Source: Hyphomicrobium sp.
GTDB taxonomy: Bacteria; Pseudomonadota; Alphaproteobacteria; Rhizobiales; Hyphomicrobiaceae
Direction: 5' to 3'
DNA length: 64,000 nt
Assembly (NCBI GenBank): GCA_003987725.1
Contig: RXJH01000013.1
Coordinates: 321,978-385,977 of the forward strand
In this document: piece by piece, positions 28,082 to 36,383 of the stretch
How the letters are laid out: every line of letters begins with the position of its first letter
Numbering within the stretch: position 1 is the stretch's first letter
Translations under genes and position numbers: made by a program
The notes under the pieces: model-generated
Told to the model about the DNA's origin: nothing
The model's database searches: none
Seen by the model: only the letters and a program-made list of their open reading frames with translations

Positions 28082-29467
28082 TTAAGCCGACGCAACGCAC
28101 GCTGCACCGTGGTCGGGCGGCGGCCGGATGAGGAGCTTGGCAAGCTTGCGCAGGTTCTGCGCCGTGGCGGCGAGCAGGAACTCATCCCTGGCGCCGCGCG
28201 GACCGCGCAGGCGCAGCCGATCAAGGCGCAGGATGCGCTTCAGATGCGCGAACTGCATTTCGACCTTCTTGCGATCCCGCCGTGACTGCGCGTAGGCCTC
28301 GGTGCCGAACAGCGATCGGGCAACATCGCGGGCCGCCTCGTAGATGCTGCGCGGAATCTTGCGCATTGGCTCCTTCGGGCAACATCGGGACTTCAGCGGA
28401 CAGCTCCGGCAGTCGGCCGTCGCACCCCGATAGAGCCGCTGCTCATCGTTGACGATGGTGCCACTGGTCCTGAGGAGCTTGTCGGCGGGACAGATGTAGA
28501 CATCGTCGTCTTCATCGTAGCGGAAGTCAGCACGGCTGAAGCTGCCATCCTCGCGCGCCGACTTGTCGATGACCGGTATATGCGGGGCGATGCCCTTCTC
28601 CTCGACCAGCCAGTTGAGCATCGGCGCCGAGCCGTAGGCCGTGTCGGCGGCAAGCAGCTTCGGCTTGAGGCCAAAGCGCTGCTCGGTACGCTCGATCATG
28701 GTGCGCGCCGCACCGACCTCGGCTTGGCGGATGGCGCGGGAGGCTTCGACATCGACGATGATGCCGGCCTTCACGTCGATCAGGTAATTGTTGGCGTAGG
28801 CGAAGAAGGCGGCGCTCTTCATCGCACCGGTCCATTGCGCGGCGGGATCGGAGGGCGAGACGAACTTCGGCGTGACCTCAGTCGCGGCGCCGAAGGCAGC
28901 ATCGTCGAGCGTCGCCAGATACTCCTTCACGGCGTGGCTCGCTGTGGCGGGATCGCGCTCTTTGCGCCACTCCGCACCGGGTATAGATCGGCCCTTGTTG
29001 GCGTCGGCCTCGATGAGGCTCGCGTCGACCGCAAAGCCCTCGCCGCCGACGAGGCCGGCGGTGATGCAGGCGAGCACGACACGCTCGAAGAGGTGACGCA
29101 GCACGTCGCTGTCGCGGAAGCGGCCGTGGCGGTTCTTGGAGAACGTCGAGTGGTCGGGCACCTTGTCGTCGAGGTCGAGCCGGCAGAACCAGCGGAAGGT
29201 CAGCCGATCGGCGATCTCCTCGCACAGCCGCCGCTCCGAGCGGATGCCGTAGCAATACCCGACGATGAGCATGCGGAGCAACAGTTCGGGATCGATCGAT
29301 GGCCGGCCGGTGTGACTATAGTGGTCGGCCAGCGTCTGGCGCAGATCGCCGAGCGCAGCGCTCGCGAACACGTCGATGCGGCGGAGCAGATGATCGGCCG
29401 CAACGCGTTCGTCAAGGTGAAACTCGTAAAATAGCCGCGCCTGGTCCGCCGTCTGTCGCCCCATCAT
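28082..29467 (-). CDS. IS1182-family transposase
   Basis: In this 461-residue protein, the N-terminal DUF772-like domain is present (FYEFHLDERVAADHLLRRID, GRPSIDPELLLRMLIVGYCYG, FRWFCRLDLDDKVPDHSTFS). The DDE domain follows, with VDASLIEADANKGR, LLAADTAYGSAPMLNWL and the end region RRDRKKVEMQFAHLKRILRLDRLRLRG carrying the final acidic residue. The reading frame is unbroken, so it may be active. GGAGG precedes the start. It cuts and joins the ends described for the IS. A long frame on the opposite strand (28580-29434) is only its shadow. Confidence 0.9.
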   Translation of the reverse strand: MMGRQTADQARLFYEFHLDERVAADHLLRRIDVFASAALGDLRQTLADHYSHTGRPSIDPELLLRMLIVGYCYGIRSERRLCEEIADRLTFRWFCRLDLDDKVPDHSTFSKNRHGRFRDSDVLRHLFERVVLACITAGLVGGEGFAVDASLIEADANKGRSIPGAEWRKERDPATASHAVKEYLATLDDAAFGAATEVTPKFVSPSDPAAQWTGAMKSAAFFAYANNYLIDVKAGIIVDVEASRAIRQAEVGAARTMIERTEQRFGLKPKLLAADTAYGSAPMLNWLVEEKGIAPHIPVIDKSAREDGSFSRADFRYDEDDDVYICPADKLLRTSGTIVNDEQRLYRGATADCRSCPLKSRCCPKEPMRKIPRSIYEAARDVARSLFGTEAYAQSRRDRKKVEMQFAHLKRILRLDRLRLRGPRGARDEFLLAATAQNLRKLAKLLIRPPPDHGAACVASA

Positions 29468-29562
29468 CGCCAGCCTCCGTCGCTGCCTTAGAGGACGGAA
29501 TCACTGTTCGACGGCGCACTCAATGGAGTTCTTCAACACAATCGGTCAGAAGCGGTCGTTCG

Positions 29563-29881
29563 AACGAGGTTGATGTCCTGTCCGTTAACGCGGGGAATGC
29601 CGACACAGCGGCGAGACACTGGATGTGAATTACAGACAGCATTGCCCGGCATTCTGTCGCAGAGTTCTCATCTTCGTCCGGTGCGGTGTCGCTTTAACGG
29701 CTGAACCAATTGAGCTTTTTACTGTGGCGCGCCGAAGATGATGAAGATGAGAACTTATATGTGCTTGTCATCGCAATATAACTTTTTGATGATTGCATTT
29801 ACGGTCGGGGCGTCGTTCGAGCGCCAGCTGTGCCGATACGATTTTAGCAACGCGAACCCGATGCCGGTTGGCAGTGGGGCG
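29563..29881. other. Gap to the right of the IS carrying repeat B
   Basis: No gene is supported. The segment holds AGTTCTCATCTTC (29663-29675), the exact reverse complement of GAAGATGAGAACT at 29743-29755, so the repeat core has an inverted arm about 67 bases to its left. Repeat copy B is at 29722-29756. Confidence 0.5.
29722..29756 (+). repeat. Dispersed 35-base repeat, copy B
   Basis: Same core as copy A (34 of 35 bases). It lies downstream of the membrane-protein gene 29882-30901, whereas copy C lies upstream of that gene, so B and C flank it in direct orientation. A 13-base inverted arm is at 29663-29675. Confidence 0.7.
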
Positions 29882-30901
29882 TTAGCGCGTCGGTGACTTT
29901 GCTGACGTGCCGCCGCCGATCACCTTGGTCCAGAAGCGTTCGCAAGCGTCGCCGACGTCGCGGAAGAAATCGTCAAGCGGGTATTCCGTTGAATGCTTTT
30001 TGTCGGGAAGGCTGCCGGTGACGACGCGGTTCTTCCTCTGCGCCGAAAGCACTCCGTCGGGCGCGGGTTTTGATGGCGTCGAGTCGGCTACTGATGGCGG
30101 CGCGGCGTTCGGCGGCTCTACTGGTGTTTGCGGCAACGGCGGCGGCACGAGAACTTCCGCAATCTTTACGTCGGCGTCTGTTGGCGCTTTGCCAAAATGT
30201 GCGGCGACCTTCGTCGCGACCCGCGATACGTCGCGATAAATGTACGGCCCCACATAGGGCAACGTCATCCAAAGCGAAACCGCAGTTGCGGTAACCAACG
30301 CTTGCACGACGGCTGCCGCACTGCGCCGATGAAAGTAGTGGCTTGCCGGTGTGTTCGCGCTCGGACGGTGCCAGCGCCATGCTCTGAAGAACACCGCCCA
30401 TGAATACCAAGCGGCAGCTAGGAACACGGCGGCGCTCGCTACGGCGTCGCGCATTTCCGGAGGCGTCTCCGTTTTTACGCCACCGTATTCAAGCGTCGTC
30501 TGTAGGTTGTAAACCTGACAGCCGATAAATATCAGGATGGCGATAACGAGCGTCGCGACGTGTCGCTTTGCGGGAAGGTAGACGCCGTGCCGGTCTATCG
30601 TCGGCTTCGTTGCCGCAGTCGATGTCTGCACTACCTTCGCTTTTGGTGTCGGTGCTAGTTTCGTCGTGCGCTTGGCGCGTGGCTGTGATCGCGGTTCAAG
30701 CGCGCGTCCGAAATCAAATTCCGGCGCGTAGTCTGCTGGAATTTGCGGCGGCTCCCCCGCTCCCTTGTCGTCGGAATTCGCCGTCACCGGAACCCCCTCG
30801 GCGTCAACGCGCACGCTTAGGTTGACGGATTCCCGAAAGCGGTCGGCAATGCAAGCCGACTGACGAAAATTTTGTCGTTGACTCAGGCTCGAACAATTCA
30901 T
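29882..30901 (-). CDS. Hypothetical membrane protein flanked by direct repeats
   Basis: This protein has about 339 residues. A long polar N-terminus (about 110 residues) rich in Ala, Pro and Lys precedes three membrane helices: VATLVIAILIFIGCQVYNL, VASAAVFLAAAWYSWAVFF and ALVTATAVSLWMTLPYVGPY. Then comes a polar tail of about 125 residues ending near KVIGGGTSAKSPTR. No known family was recognised. I prefer the ATG at 30901; a frame extends to 31132 but crosses the repeat. It is a stand-alone gene between the IS and the ATPase gene, enclosed by copies B and C of the repeat. Confidence 0.6.
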   Translation of the reverse strand: MNCSSLSQRQNFRQSACIADRFRESVNLSVRVDAEGVPVTANSDDKGAGEPPQIPADYAPEFDFGRALEPRSQPRAKRTTKLAPTPKAKVVQTSTAATKPTIDRHGVYLPAKRHVATLVIAILIFIGCQVYNLQTTLEYGGVKTETPPEMRDAVASAAVFLAAAWYSWAVFFRAWRWHRPSANTPASHYFHRRSAAAVVQALVTATAVSLWMTLPYVGPYIYRDVSRVATKVAAHFGKAPTDADVKIAEVLVPPPLPQTPVEPPNAAPPSVADSTPSKPAPDGVLSAQRKNRVVTGSLPDKKHSTEYPLDDFFRDVGDACERFWTKVIGGGTSAKSPTR

Positions 30902-31269
30902 GCCGCGAATCGCGAGCCAAGCTTTACGTCGGCTGACGTCTGCCGTTTTCGTCGTGCCCAACGTTGTTCTGGAGAGGCGGAATTTGGGCGCGCCCGAGAT
31001 TATGAAGATCAGAACTGGCTGATCGTCGTGTAACGATCGGAAATTTCGAGTGACGGCAACTTTGCGCCCTTCCCGGTCATTAGGCGGGGTGTCTGCTCGA
31101 CCCGAAAGCAGCCGTCGCCTGCGTTCGACCAAAGAACACCTTGGGGTGCTTCTACAACTCGTCGGCGTCCTCGTGGTGTTAAAGCTGACGGGCGCTTATG
31201 CGTCCATACGCTCGTACGGCAATACCGTCTACTTGTGCCGAAGCGGACGCAGTCTCAGGAGGTGAGCTG
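30902..31269. other. Gap with repeat C
   Basis: This gap lies upstream of the membrane-protein gene and downstream of the ATPase gene, both on the minus strand. Repeat copy C at 30984-31016 is the only structured element I see. No supported gene. Confidence 0.45.
30984..31016 (+). repeat. Dispersed repeat, copy C (diverged)
   Basis: GGGCGCGCCCGAGATTATGA then AGATCAGAACT. It agrees with copies A and B at most positions but differs at several. It is located 83 bases upstream of the membrane-protein start and in direct orientation to copy B. Confidence 0.55.
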
Positions 31270-33963
31270 CTACAGAAGTTCCGGTTCAACGCCCTCTTCG
31301 TGCTTGCGTTCTTTCCGCAACTCCTTCTGCCGCTTTGCGGCGGCTTCACAGAAGGTTCTTAGCTCCGCCAGGTCCTGCTGAATGCCGTCCTCGTCGGGAA
31401 GCTCTGGCGGCAGGTCTGCGGCAGTGTCATGTCCGGAATAATGCGAACAGCGTTTCATGCCCTCGAAGATGGCGGGATAATCAGCCTTGGCGTCAAAGCA
31501 GGCCTCTTCCAGGCGTTGCGTCATCACCTCCGGGCGGAAGCGCTGCACGGCCCCATTTAACAGCACATCCTCAACCACGCGCTCCCAAGTCTCCCGCATC
31601 TTCGTGTATATGGCGACGATGGAAGGCCGAAAGCTTTGGTCCGATGGATCATAGGCTGCTGCTTTGAGCGCCTGAATCTCGGCTTCGATCTCGTGAAGGC
31701 GCTCGCCAACCTTCTTCATCTGCCAAGGCTTCTGGGCCTCGTCAATGAGGCCGAAACGGTCCTGGCCGGCGCTGCTCATCCATTCGGTATGTCGCGCGAC
31801 GTTTGCGCGGCGGGCCTCGCTCAAAAGCATATGATGAAAAACGATGTTATGCGTGAAGACGATCACCTGCCGCCCCTTACCGGCCTCTTCCGCCAGGCGG
31901 CGCGCGACCGCTTCCATTCGCGTGTGATCGAGCGAAGAGACCGGATCATCGACGATGATGCCGTGATTAGCGCCGATCTCGCTTAGCTCTGCGAGGAAAC
32001 AGGCGAGCGCGAGAGCGCGCTGTTCGCCTTCGCTGAGCACCTCGCTGTTTGCGCGGATGCGCTGCTGGGCATTCAAGGCGACTTCAAGAATGCTTTCCGC
32101 GCCGTCGCCGCGATCGGACAGGTTCAAGGGTATATGCGTCAGTTTCAGCGCCTTGATCTCATCATCCAGGGCGGATTTCAGTGTCGGCGTCAGAATTTGC
32201 CTGCGGCGGTCAGTGATGCGCCGGGTGATAGCCGTTAAGCGGCATTCGCCGCGGCAGGTCGCGAGGCGGCACCGCTCTTCGAGCTGATTCCGCCGGTGCA
32301 CGAAGGTCTCAACCTGCTCGTTCAGCTTCTTCTGGTCGGTCAGTTCCGCGACGCGCAATTTCAGGGCGGCGAGGGCTTCTTCGTCGCGCTCCTTCTTCTC
32401 AAGTTCGACGGCTTCGGCTTCCAGGCGAGCGATCTCGTTTTCGAGGAGCGGGGCAGGCGACGCCGGTAGCGCCTCCAGCCTGCCGAGACGCTCAAATTCT
32501 TCCTCCTGCAAGGCCGTCTTGACGGCTTCCAGGCGCTGTCCGGCTTTCTCGAAGAAGGTGACGATTGCGGTTGCGTGCGTGGCGGTTTCCTCGCCCAGGG
32601 AAGAGTAAGCAGACAAGATCGCCTCGGCGGCGGCCTTTTTCAAAATGCGTAGCGCCAGGATTTCGGCTTTGGCATCTTCAAAGGCCTTGGCGGCGGCGTC
32701 ACTGTCGGCCGCGATGCGGCCAGCGATGTAGTCGTCGAATTCGGTCAACCGGCTAGCGGCGTCGTCGCCCAATTCCTGCTGGCAAAGAACACAAAGGCCG
32801 CCTGTTGCCAGTTGCGGAGATTTTTTGCCGACGAAAACCGACTCCGCGAATTCCCGCGCATACTTGAGCATTTCGCGCCAAGTTTCGGAACCGAGATCGG
32901 GAATCGGCTGCTTACTGAACAGGTCGCGGGCGGCAGCCTCGGCGGCGCGGTTCTTTTCGACGGCGACGTCCTTCTTCGCCCGAAAATCTGCAATCGCCCC
33001 GTCAGTAAGGCGCAGTGCAATGCCAGTCAGTGTCTCCTTGACGGTTTCCAGTGCCCGTTTCCCTCGCCGCCTGACTTGCGCAAGGCGTCGGGGGTCGCCC
33101 TCGAGCTGTTCGGTGAGGTCTTGAAGTTCGGCCTGTTTTTCATCCGACCATTTTCCAAGTGCCCGAATATCGTCTTCTGTCGGTAGTTGAGGTAGCGGTG
33201 TTTGCGGGACGAGTCTGGCGATCAAGCGCGTAACGCTGGTGTCCTCTGAAAATCCCGTCGGAAGTGGGACGGCTATCGTTCGGTCAAGGGCGGTCTCGCG
33301 CTCGCGAAAGCTATTATCAAGCGTCCGGCAGGTCAGGCCGAGCTTGTTCATGATATCGAGTTCGTAGGGAAGAAACTCGATCTTGCGCTCCTGATCGACA
33401 TAGACCCGGGCCGTGGCGCTGTCGAAGACGGAGATGCGCGCGAGTTCCAGCGGCGGAGGCTGGTCGATTTCCCAGGTCCGGTCGACCTTCTCCCCATCGT
33501 CGCCGACGCGAAACGCGACACAGACGCGTGGCGGTCCGGCAGGCGCGTCTGAATAGACATTGCCCCTCAATTTGCCGGGACTCAGGGACCGGCAGAGTTG
33601 CTTTGCGATGCGGCAATAGCCGCTCTTTCCACAGCCGTTCGCACCATAAATGAGGGTGACGCCGTTGACGGCAAAGCGCAGGGAGGGCTGGCCAGGCTCA
33701 AGCCGGTCAACATTCTCGACCGGCCCTAAAGCTGCGAGGACTGTTGCCGGGGCATCGTCCGCCGCTGCCGCGAGATGATCGCCGGTGAGCGGGGAGGCTT
33801 CCGAAGAGCCTTCGGCGCGAAGGCCGGCGCTCTGTTCAATTTGCGCTCGAAGCTCCGAGAGGTCGTCTTCGGTGATCTCGCCCTGAAGCGCGATTCGCCT
33901 CAGCGCGTCCTGCTGCCACGGATAGCGCGTGCCCGCCCATTCAAGAAGTTCTTCGAAAGCCAT
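31270..33963 (-). CDS. SMC-like AAA ATPase with zinc-hook-like CxxC
   Basis: This 897-residue protein starts with a small N-terminal module (LLEWAGTRYPWQQDALRRIA) known from related ATPases. Walker A, YGANGCGKSG, is at residues 107-114. Long coiled-coil arms follow, interrupted by LCVLCQQELG (about 391-395), a Rad50/RloC-like zinc-hook motif. ABC signature LSEGEQRALALACFLAEL (about 641) and Walker B HGIIVDDPVSSLDH (about 663) follow. The C-terminal 190 residues are a helical tail unlike Rad50. Relatives include RloC/AAA_13 proteins linked to phage defence. Start is fixed by GGGAGGGGC 6 bases upstream. It sits near an IS and recombinases, so defence is plausible, not shown. Confidence 0.8.
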   Translation of the reverse strand: MAFEELLEWAGTRYPWQQDALRRIALQGEITEDDLSELRAQIEQSAGLRAEGSSEASPLTGDHLAAAADDAPATVLAALGPVENVDRLEPGQPSLRFAVNGVTLIYGANGCGKSGYCRIAKQLCRSLSPGKLRGNVYSDAPAGPPRVCVAFRVGDDGEKVDRTWEIDQPPPLELARISVFDSATARVYVDQERKIEFLPYELDIMNKLGLTCRTLDNSFRERETALDRTIAVPLPTGFSEDTSVTRLIARLVPQTPLPQLPTEDDIRALGKWSDEKQAELQDLTEQLEGDPRRLAQVRRRGKRALETVKETLTGIALRLTDGAIADFRAKKDVAVEKNRAAEAAARDLFSKQPIPDLGSETWREMLKYAREFAESVFVGKKSPQLATGGLCVLCQQELGDDAASRLTEFDDYIAGRIAADSDAAAKAFEDAKAEILALRILKKAAAEAILSAYSSLGEETATHATAIVTFFEKAGQRLEAVKTALQEEEFERLGRLEALPASPAPLLENEIARLEAEAVELEKKERDEEALAALKLRVAELTDQKKLNEQVETFVHRRNQLEERCRLATCRGECRLTAITRRITDRRRQILTPTLKSALDDEIKALKLTHIPLNLSDRGDGAESILEVALNAQQRIRANSEVLSEGEQRALALACFLAELSEIGANHGIIVDDPVSSLDHTRMEAVARRLAEEAGKGRQVIVFTHNIVFHHMLLSEARRANVARHTEWMSSAGQDRFGLIDEAQKPWQMKKVGERLHEIEAEIQALKAAAYDPSDQSFRPSIVAIYTKMRETWERVVEDVLLNGAVQRFRPEVMTQRLEEACFDAKADYPAIFEGMKRCSHYSGHDTAADLPPELPDEDGIQQDLAELRTFCEAAAKRQKELRKERKHEEGVEPELL

Positions 33964-34038
33964 ATTGCCCCTCCCAAAGAACTATATGCTAGCAGCGGGC
34001 TCGGACAAATGGTTTGGCGTTGGTGCCTTCTACAAACC

Positions 34039-34347
34039 CTACGGGCGGAAGCGCCCCGGCTCACACCAGAACCGCGCGTTAGGCTCACCGTCCTGCTCTG
34101 CTGCCACTCGTCTGAGATCCGCATTGAGCACCTCCGCCGCGAATTGGCAGTTGCCCTGATTGTAAGGAGTGGCCTCAATTTGCGGCGCGCCTCGATCGGC
34201 TAGCATCGAACGTCGCCCAATGGATACTTGCGGACGTATCCGAGCCGGGCCCCAGCAATCAAAGTACTCCCTGGTCATCATACCGCGGCCGATATCGCTA
34301 TACCGGTTGACGATTAAGAGGCGACGATTGCTCACGCAACTCAGCAT
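34039..34347 (-). CDS. Hypothetical protein upstream of the ATPase gene
   Basis: This 102-residue protein reads MLSCVSNRRLLIVNRYSDIG... with a coding-like body (MMTREYFDCWGPARIRP, QGNCQFAAEVLNADLRRVAA). GAGGGAG precedes the ATG by 7 bases. Stop codon is 75 bases before the ATPase start on the same strand, so the two could form an operon. No family was recognised; four Cys are spread along the chain. It could be an accessory partner of the ATPase, or a spurious frame. Confidence 0.4.
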   Translation of the reverse strand: MLSCVSNRRLLIVNRYSDIGRGMMTREYFDCWGPARIRPQVSIGRRSMLADRGAPQIEATPYNQGNCQFAAEVLNADLRRVAAEQDGEPNARFWCEPGRFRP

Positions 34348-34459
34348 TGTGAGCTCCCTCGCGTCTGACCGAACTTTTACTGGATTTCAAGTTTCCTGCG
34401 ATTTCTTCATCTGCCTGTGCAGCGCGCAGTGCAGTTCGATACGTCAGGAAATACCATAA

Positions 34460-34914
34460 AAAATTGACGACTTACTCGTTCTCAAGCAGGCTCTGTTCAA
34501 CGAGTACGACGGCTTCGCGGACAAGCGATATAAGAAACTCGACAGCAGCAACTCGTTCATGATCGATGACCGCTCTCCCGGCGACTATGCAGCGAACGGA
34601 CAACTCTTTTGGAGTGTCTGTCCAATGTTTGCATCGGTCGAATCGGCTGAACGCGCGTCCGCGTCTACCTGCGAGGAAACGTTCCCCAGTCGCAGAGCGT
34701 CAAAGCGTGGAGCCACAAGCACAAGGCTAGATCAGCGTCGAAGACATTGGAATTCGATGTGACGCCAGATTTGGTCGGTATCCTAGATGAGCTTGCACGA
34801 GCAATTGAGGGCATTGTTGCAGCGGGACGGTACAAAGTTCCCAGTTACAAGTATGTCTGCCCTCGCGTAGCGAATTCTGTTTACGGAACTATTCGCGCGG
34901 ACAATTGCAATTAA
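34460..34914 (+). pseudogene. Frameshifted gene, function unknown
   Basis: Two neighbouring frames look coding. The first (34460 to about 34650) reads LLVLKQALFNEYDGFADKRY, KKLDSSNSFMIDDRSPGDYA. The second (34651-34911, ending at TAA 34914) reads RVRVYLRGNVPQSQSVKAWS, then LEFDVTPDLVGILDELARAI and YKVPSYKYVCPRVANSV. A stop lies just before the second frame starts, so one reading shift near 34650 would join them. No family was identified. The likely state is a decayed gene in a recombinase-rich zone; a programmed frameshift is less likely. Confidence 0.4.
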
Positions 34915-35110
34915 CAACTCGTTTGAGCCTTCCGGCGGGGACCCAGTAAACCGATGTAGTTGTCAGGTCGGCGCGCGAGTGGAACGCCAAAAGCGGGTCG
35001 CTGAGGCCCCCGACAAGGAATAGGCCAAGCTCAAAAACCTGATTTTTCAATTGCTTATATTCGGCACCATCGTACGATTAGTAGCCTCCAACATTCAGAG
35101 AGAGGCGATT

Positions 35111-35632
35111 ATGAAAAAGAAACCCTGGCAACAGTTCGACAAGTACTACACCGATCTCATTGGTGATGAATTTCTGATGAAGGCGAGGTACTTCCGGAAG
35201 GTTCAAGTCGAAACCCCGGAGCAGTTCGACTCGATAGCCAAGTACTGCGAAGTTGACCGACGCACAGCATTTTATTGGGCAGAGATCGGCCGAGTTTTCG
35301 GAGAGTTGGACGTTGATGAAAAGCGGCTCAGCGCGATCGGATGGACGAAAGCGCAGATCATCGCGAAGTACATCAGTCAAGACAACTGTGAGGAACTTCT
35401 GACGCTCGCAGAAGCGAGTTCGGCACATGACCTTGCGCTGCTGATGCGTGGCCAGAAGCCGGTCAAAGGCACTCGAGTGGTCACTTTGTACCTGAAGCCT
35501 CGCCAGTACAAAGTTTTCTCTAAGGTCATCCTGGCGCACGGCGGCAGCAAGAACGGAAACGGTCTCGTGAATAAGGAGGCGGCTCTTACTTCGGCCCTGT
35601 CGAAGTTGGGCTATGGAATGTCGATGAAGTAA
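35111..35632 (+). CDS. Hypothetical protein with HTH-like helices
   Basis: This 173-residue protein begins MKKKPWQQFDKYYTDLIGDE and ends in a basic, Gly- and Ser-containing tail (KYGM-like, LGYGMSMK). The middle (IAKYCEVDRRTAFYWAEIGRVF, LSAIGWTKAQIIAKYI) could form a helix-turn-helix or winged-helix. AGAGAGG lies 10 bases upstream of the ATG; an earlier ATG at 35051 lacks one. The last 15 bases are duplicated in tandem just after the stop. No family recognised; possibly a phage- or island-type regulator. Confidence 0.55.
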   Translation: MKKKPWQQFDKYYTDLIGDEFLMKARYFRKVQVETPEQFDSIAKYCEVDRRTAFYWAEIGRVFGELDVDEKRLSAIGWTKAQIIAKYISQDNCEELLTLAEASSAHDLALLMRGQKPVKGTRVVTLYLKPRQYKVFSKVILAHGGSKNGNGLVNKEAALTSALSKLGYGMSMK

Positions 35633-35647
35633 ATGTCGATGAAGTAA
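35618..35647 (+). repeat. 15-bp tandem duplication across the stop codon
   Basis: ATGTCGATGAAGTAA occurs at 35618-35632 (codons M-S-M-K-stop of the hypothetical protein) and again, perfectly, at 35633-35647. A recent slippage event is the simplest explanation; the first stop ends the protein, the second copy is untranslated. Confidence 0.85.
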
Positions 35648-35799
35648 AGGTGTTCCGCAATCGGTGGCGCAGCACAATGATGATAGCCGATTGAGCAGGA
35701 AAGCCGACATCGGCCCCGGGAAACCCAGAGTGCTTCCGGCAACAATCATTTAACGCTGTAAGCTGATGATGCCCTATTGCCAAACTCGGGGGCATCGTC

Positions 35800-36369
35800 G
35801 TGGCGGGAAAGTCAGGAGGTGGGATACCGGCGGTTCGTTTCGATCCATTATCCCCAGACGAAGAGTTTGTCGCTGCAATCTGCGACAATGCCCCCCAGAA
35901 GGCCGCTGAGATGCTGCGAGAGTTGGACACGCTCGGCCGATATGCCCTGGACGCCCTAGCCGACATGCTCGACGGGGGAACCGCGGCCACTCCCCGTCAA
36001 CTGAACCGCCCGCCTGTCGCCCTGAAAATTATCGCCGCGCGAGGTCGGGGCCGCCCTCCGAAGGGCGATGTGCGAAGCGTAGTTTCCCGGCCAAGTCGCC
36101 AGCGCAAGACGTCGGCCAAATCGCCGGGGTGGGAATATATGATGGCGCTGCGTGTCCAACGATTCATTGATGCAGGCTACACCCGGACACGGGCAATCGA
36201 AGAGGCGAGGCAATCCGCGCCCTTCGCCGATGAGGGTCAGAAAAAGCGCGTGCCGCCGTCGGCCTCCGCCGTCGAGAAAGCCTACGATCGCTATCGCAAG
36301 AAGCTGCGTGCCGAGAACTTCAGCGGATGCGGCGCGTCCTCAAATAATGCCAGGAATATAATGAAGTAG
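35800..36369 (+). CDS. Hypothetical basic protein
   Basis: This 189-residue protein begins with a GTG (GGGGG-CATC before it) and has a polar, helical body with basic segments (GRGRPPKGDVRSVVSRPSRQ, RKTSAKSPGWEYMMALRVQR) and a C-terminal helix EKAYDRYRKKLRAE. The RGRPPK sequence resembles an AT-hook. No family recognised. It precedes the integration module on the same strand and could be its first gene. Confidence 0.5.
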   Translation: MAGKSGGGIPAVRFDPLSPDEEFVAAICDNAPQKAAEMLRELDTLGRYALDALADMLDGGTAATPRQLNRPPVALKIIAARGRGRPPKGDVRSVVSRPSRQRKTSAKSPGWEYMMALRVQRFIDAGYTRTRAIEEARQSAPFADEGQKKRVPPSASAVEKAYDRYRKKLRAENFSGCGASSNNARNIMK

Positions 36370-36383
36370 CCCGCCATTCTGCG

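Larger units (their letters stand above)
27954..29562 (-). mobile_element. IS1182-type insertion sequence
   Basis: The transposase gene is bracketed by imperfect inverted repeats that I aligned by hand. The left end at 27954-27990 begins CGAACGTCCGCTTC. The right end at 29526-29562, read on the minus strand, begins CGAACGACCGCTTC. Over 37 positions about 28 match. The size, about 1.6 kb, fits this family. No clear target duplication was seen. The end at 29557-29566 lies in the palindrome CGTTCGAACG, which may be the target. Confidence 0.55.

Noticed and set aside
28580-29434. 284-codon open frame on the plus strand
   Set aside because: Antisense shadow of the IS1182 transposase; low-complexity translation, no start signals.
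34181-34205. Fourth copy of the dispersed repeat
   Set aside because: Only the GGCGCGCC core resembles it; the GATGAAGAT part is missing.
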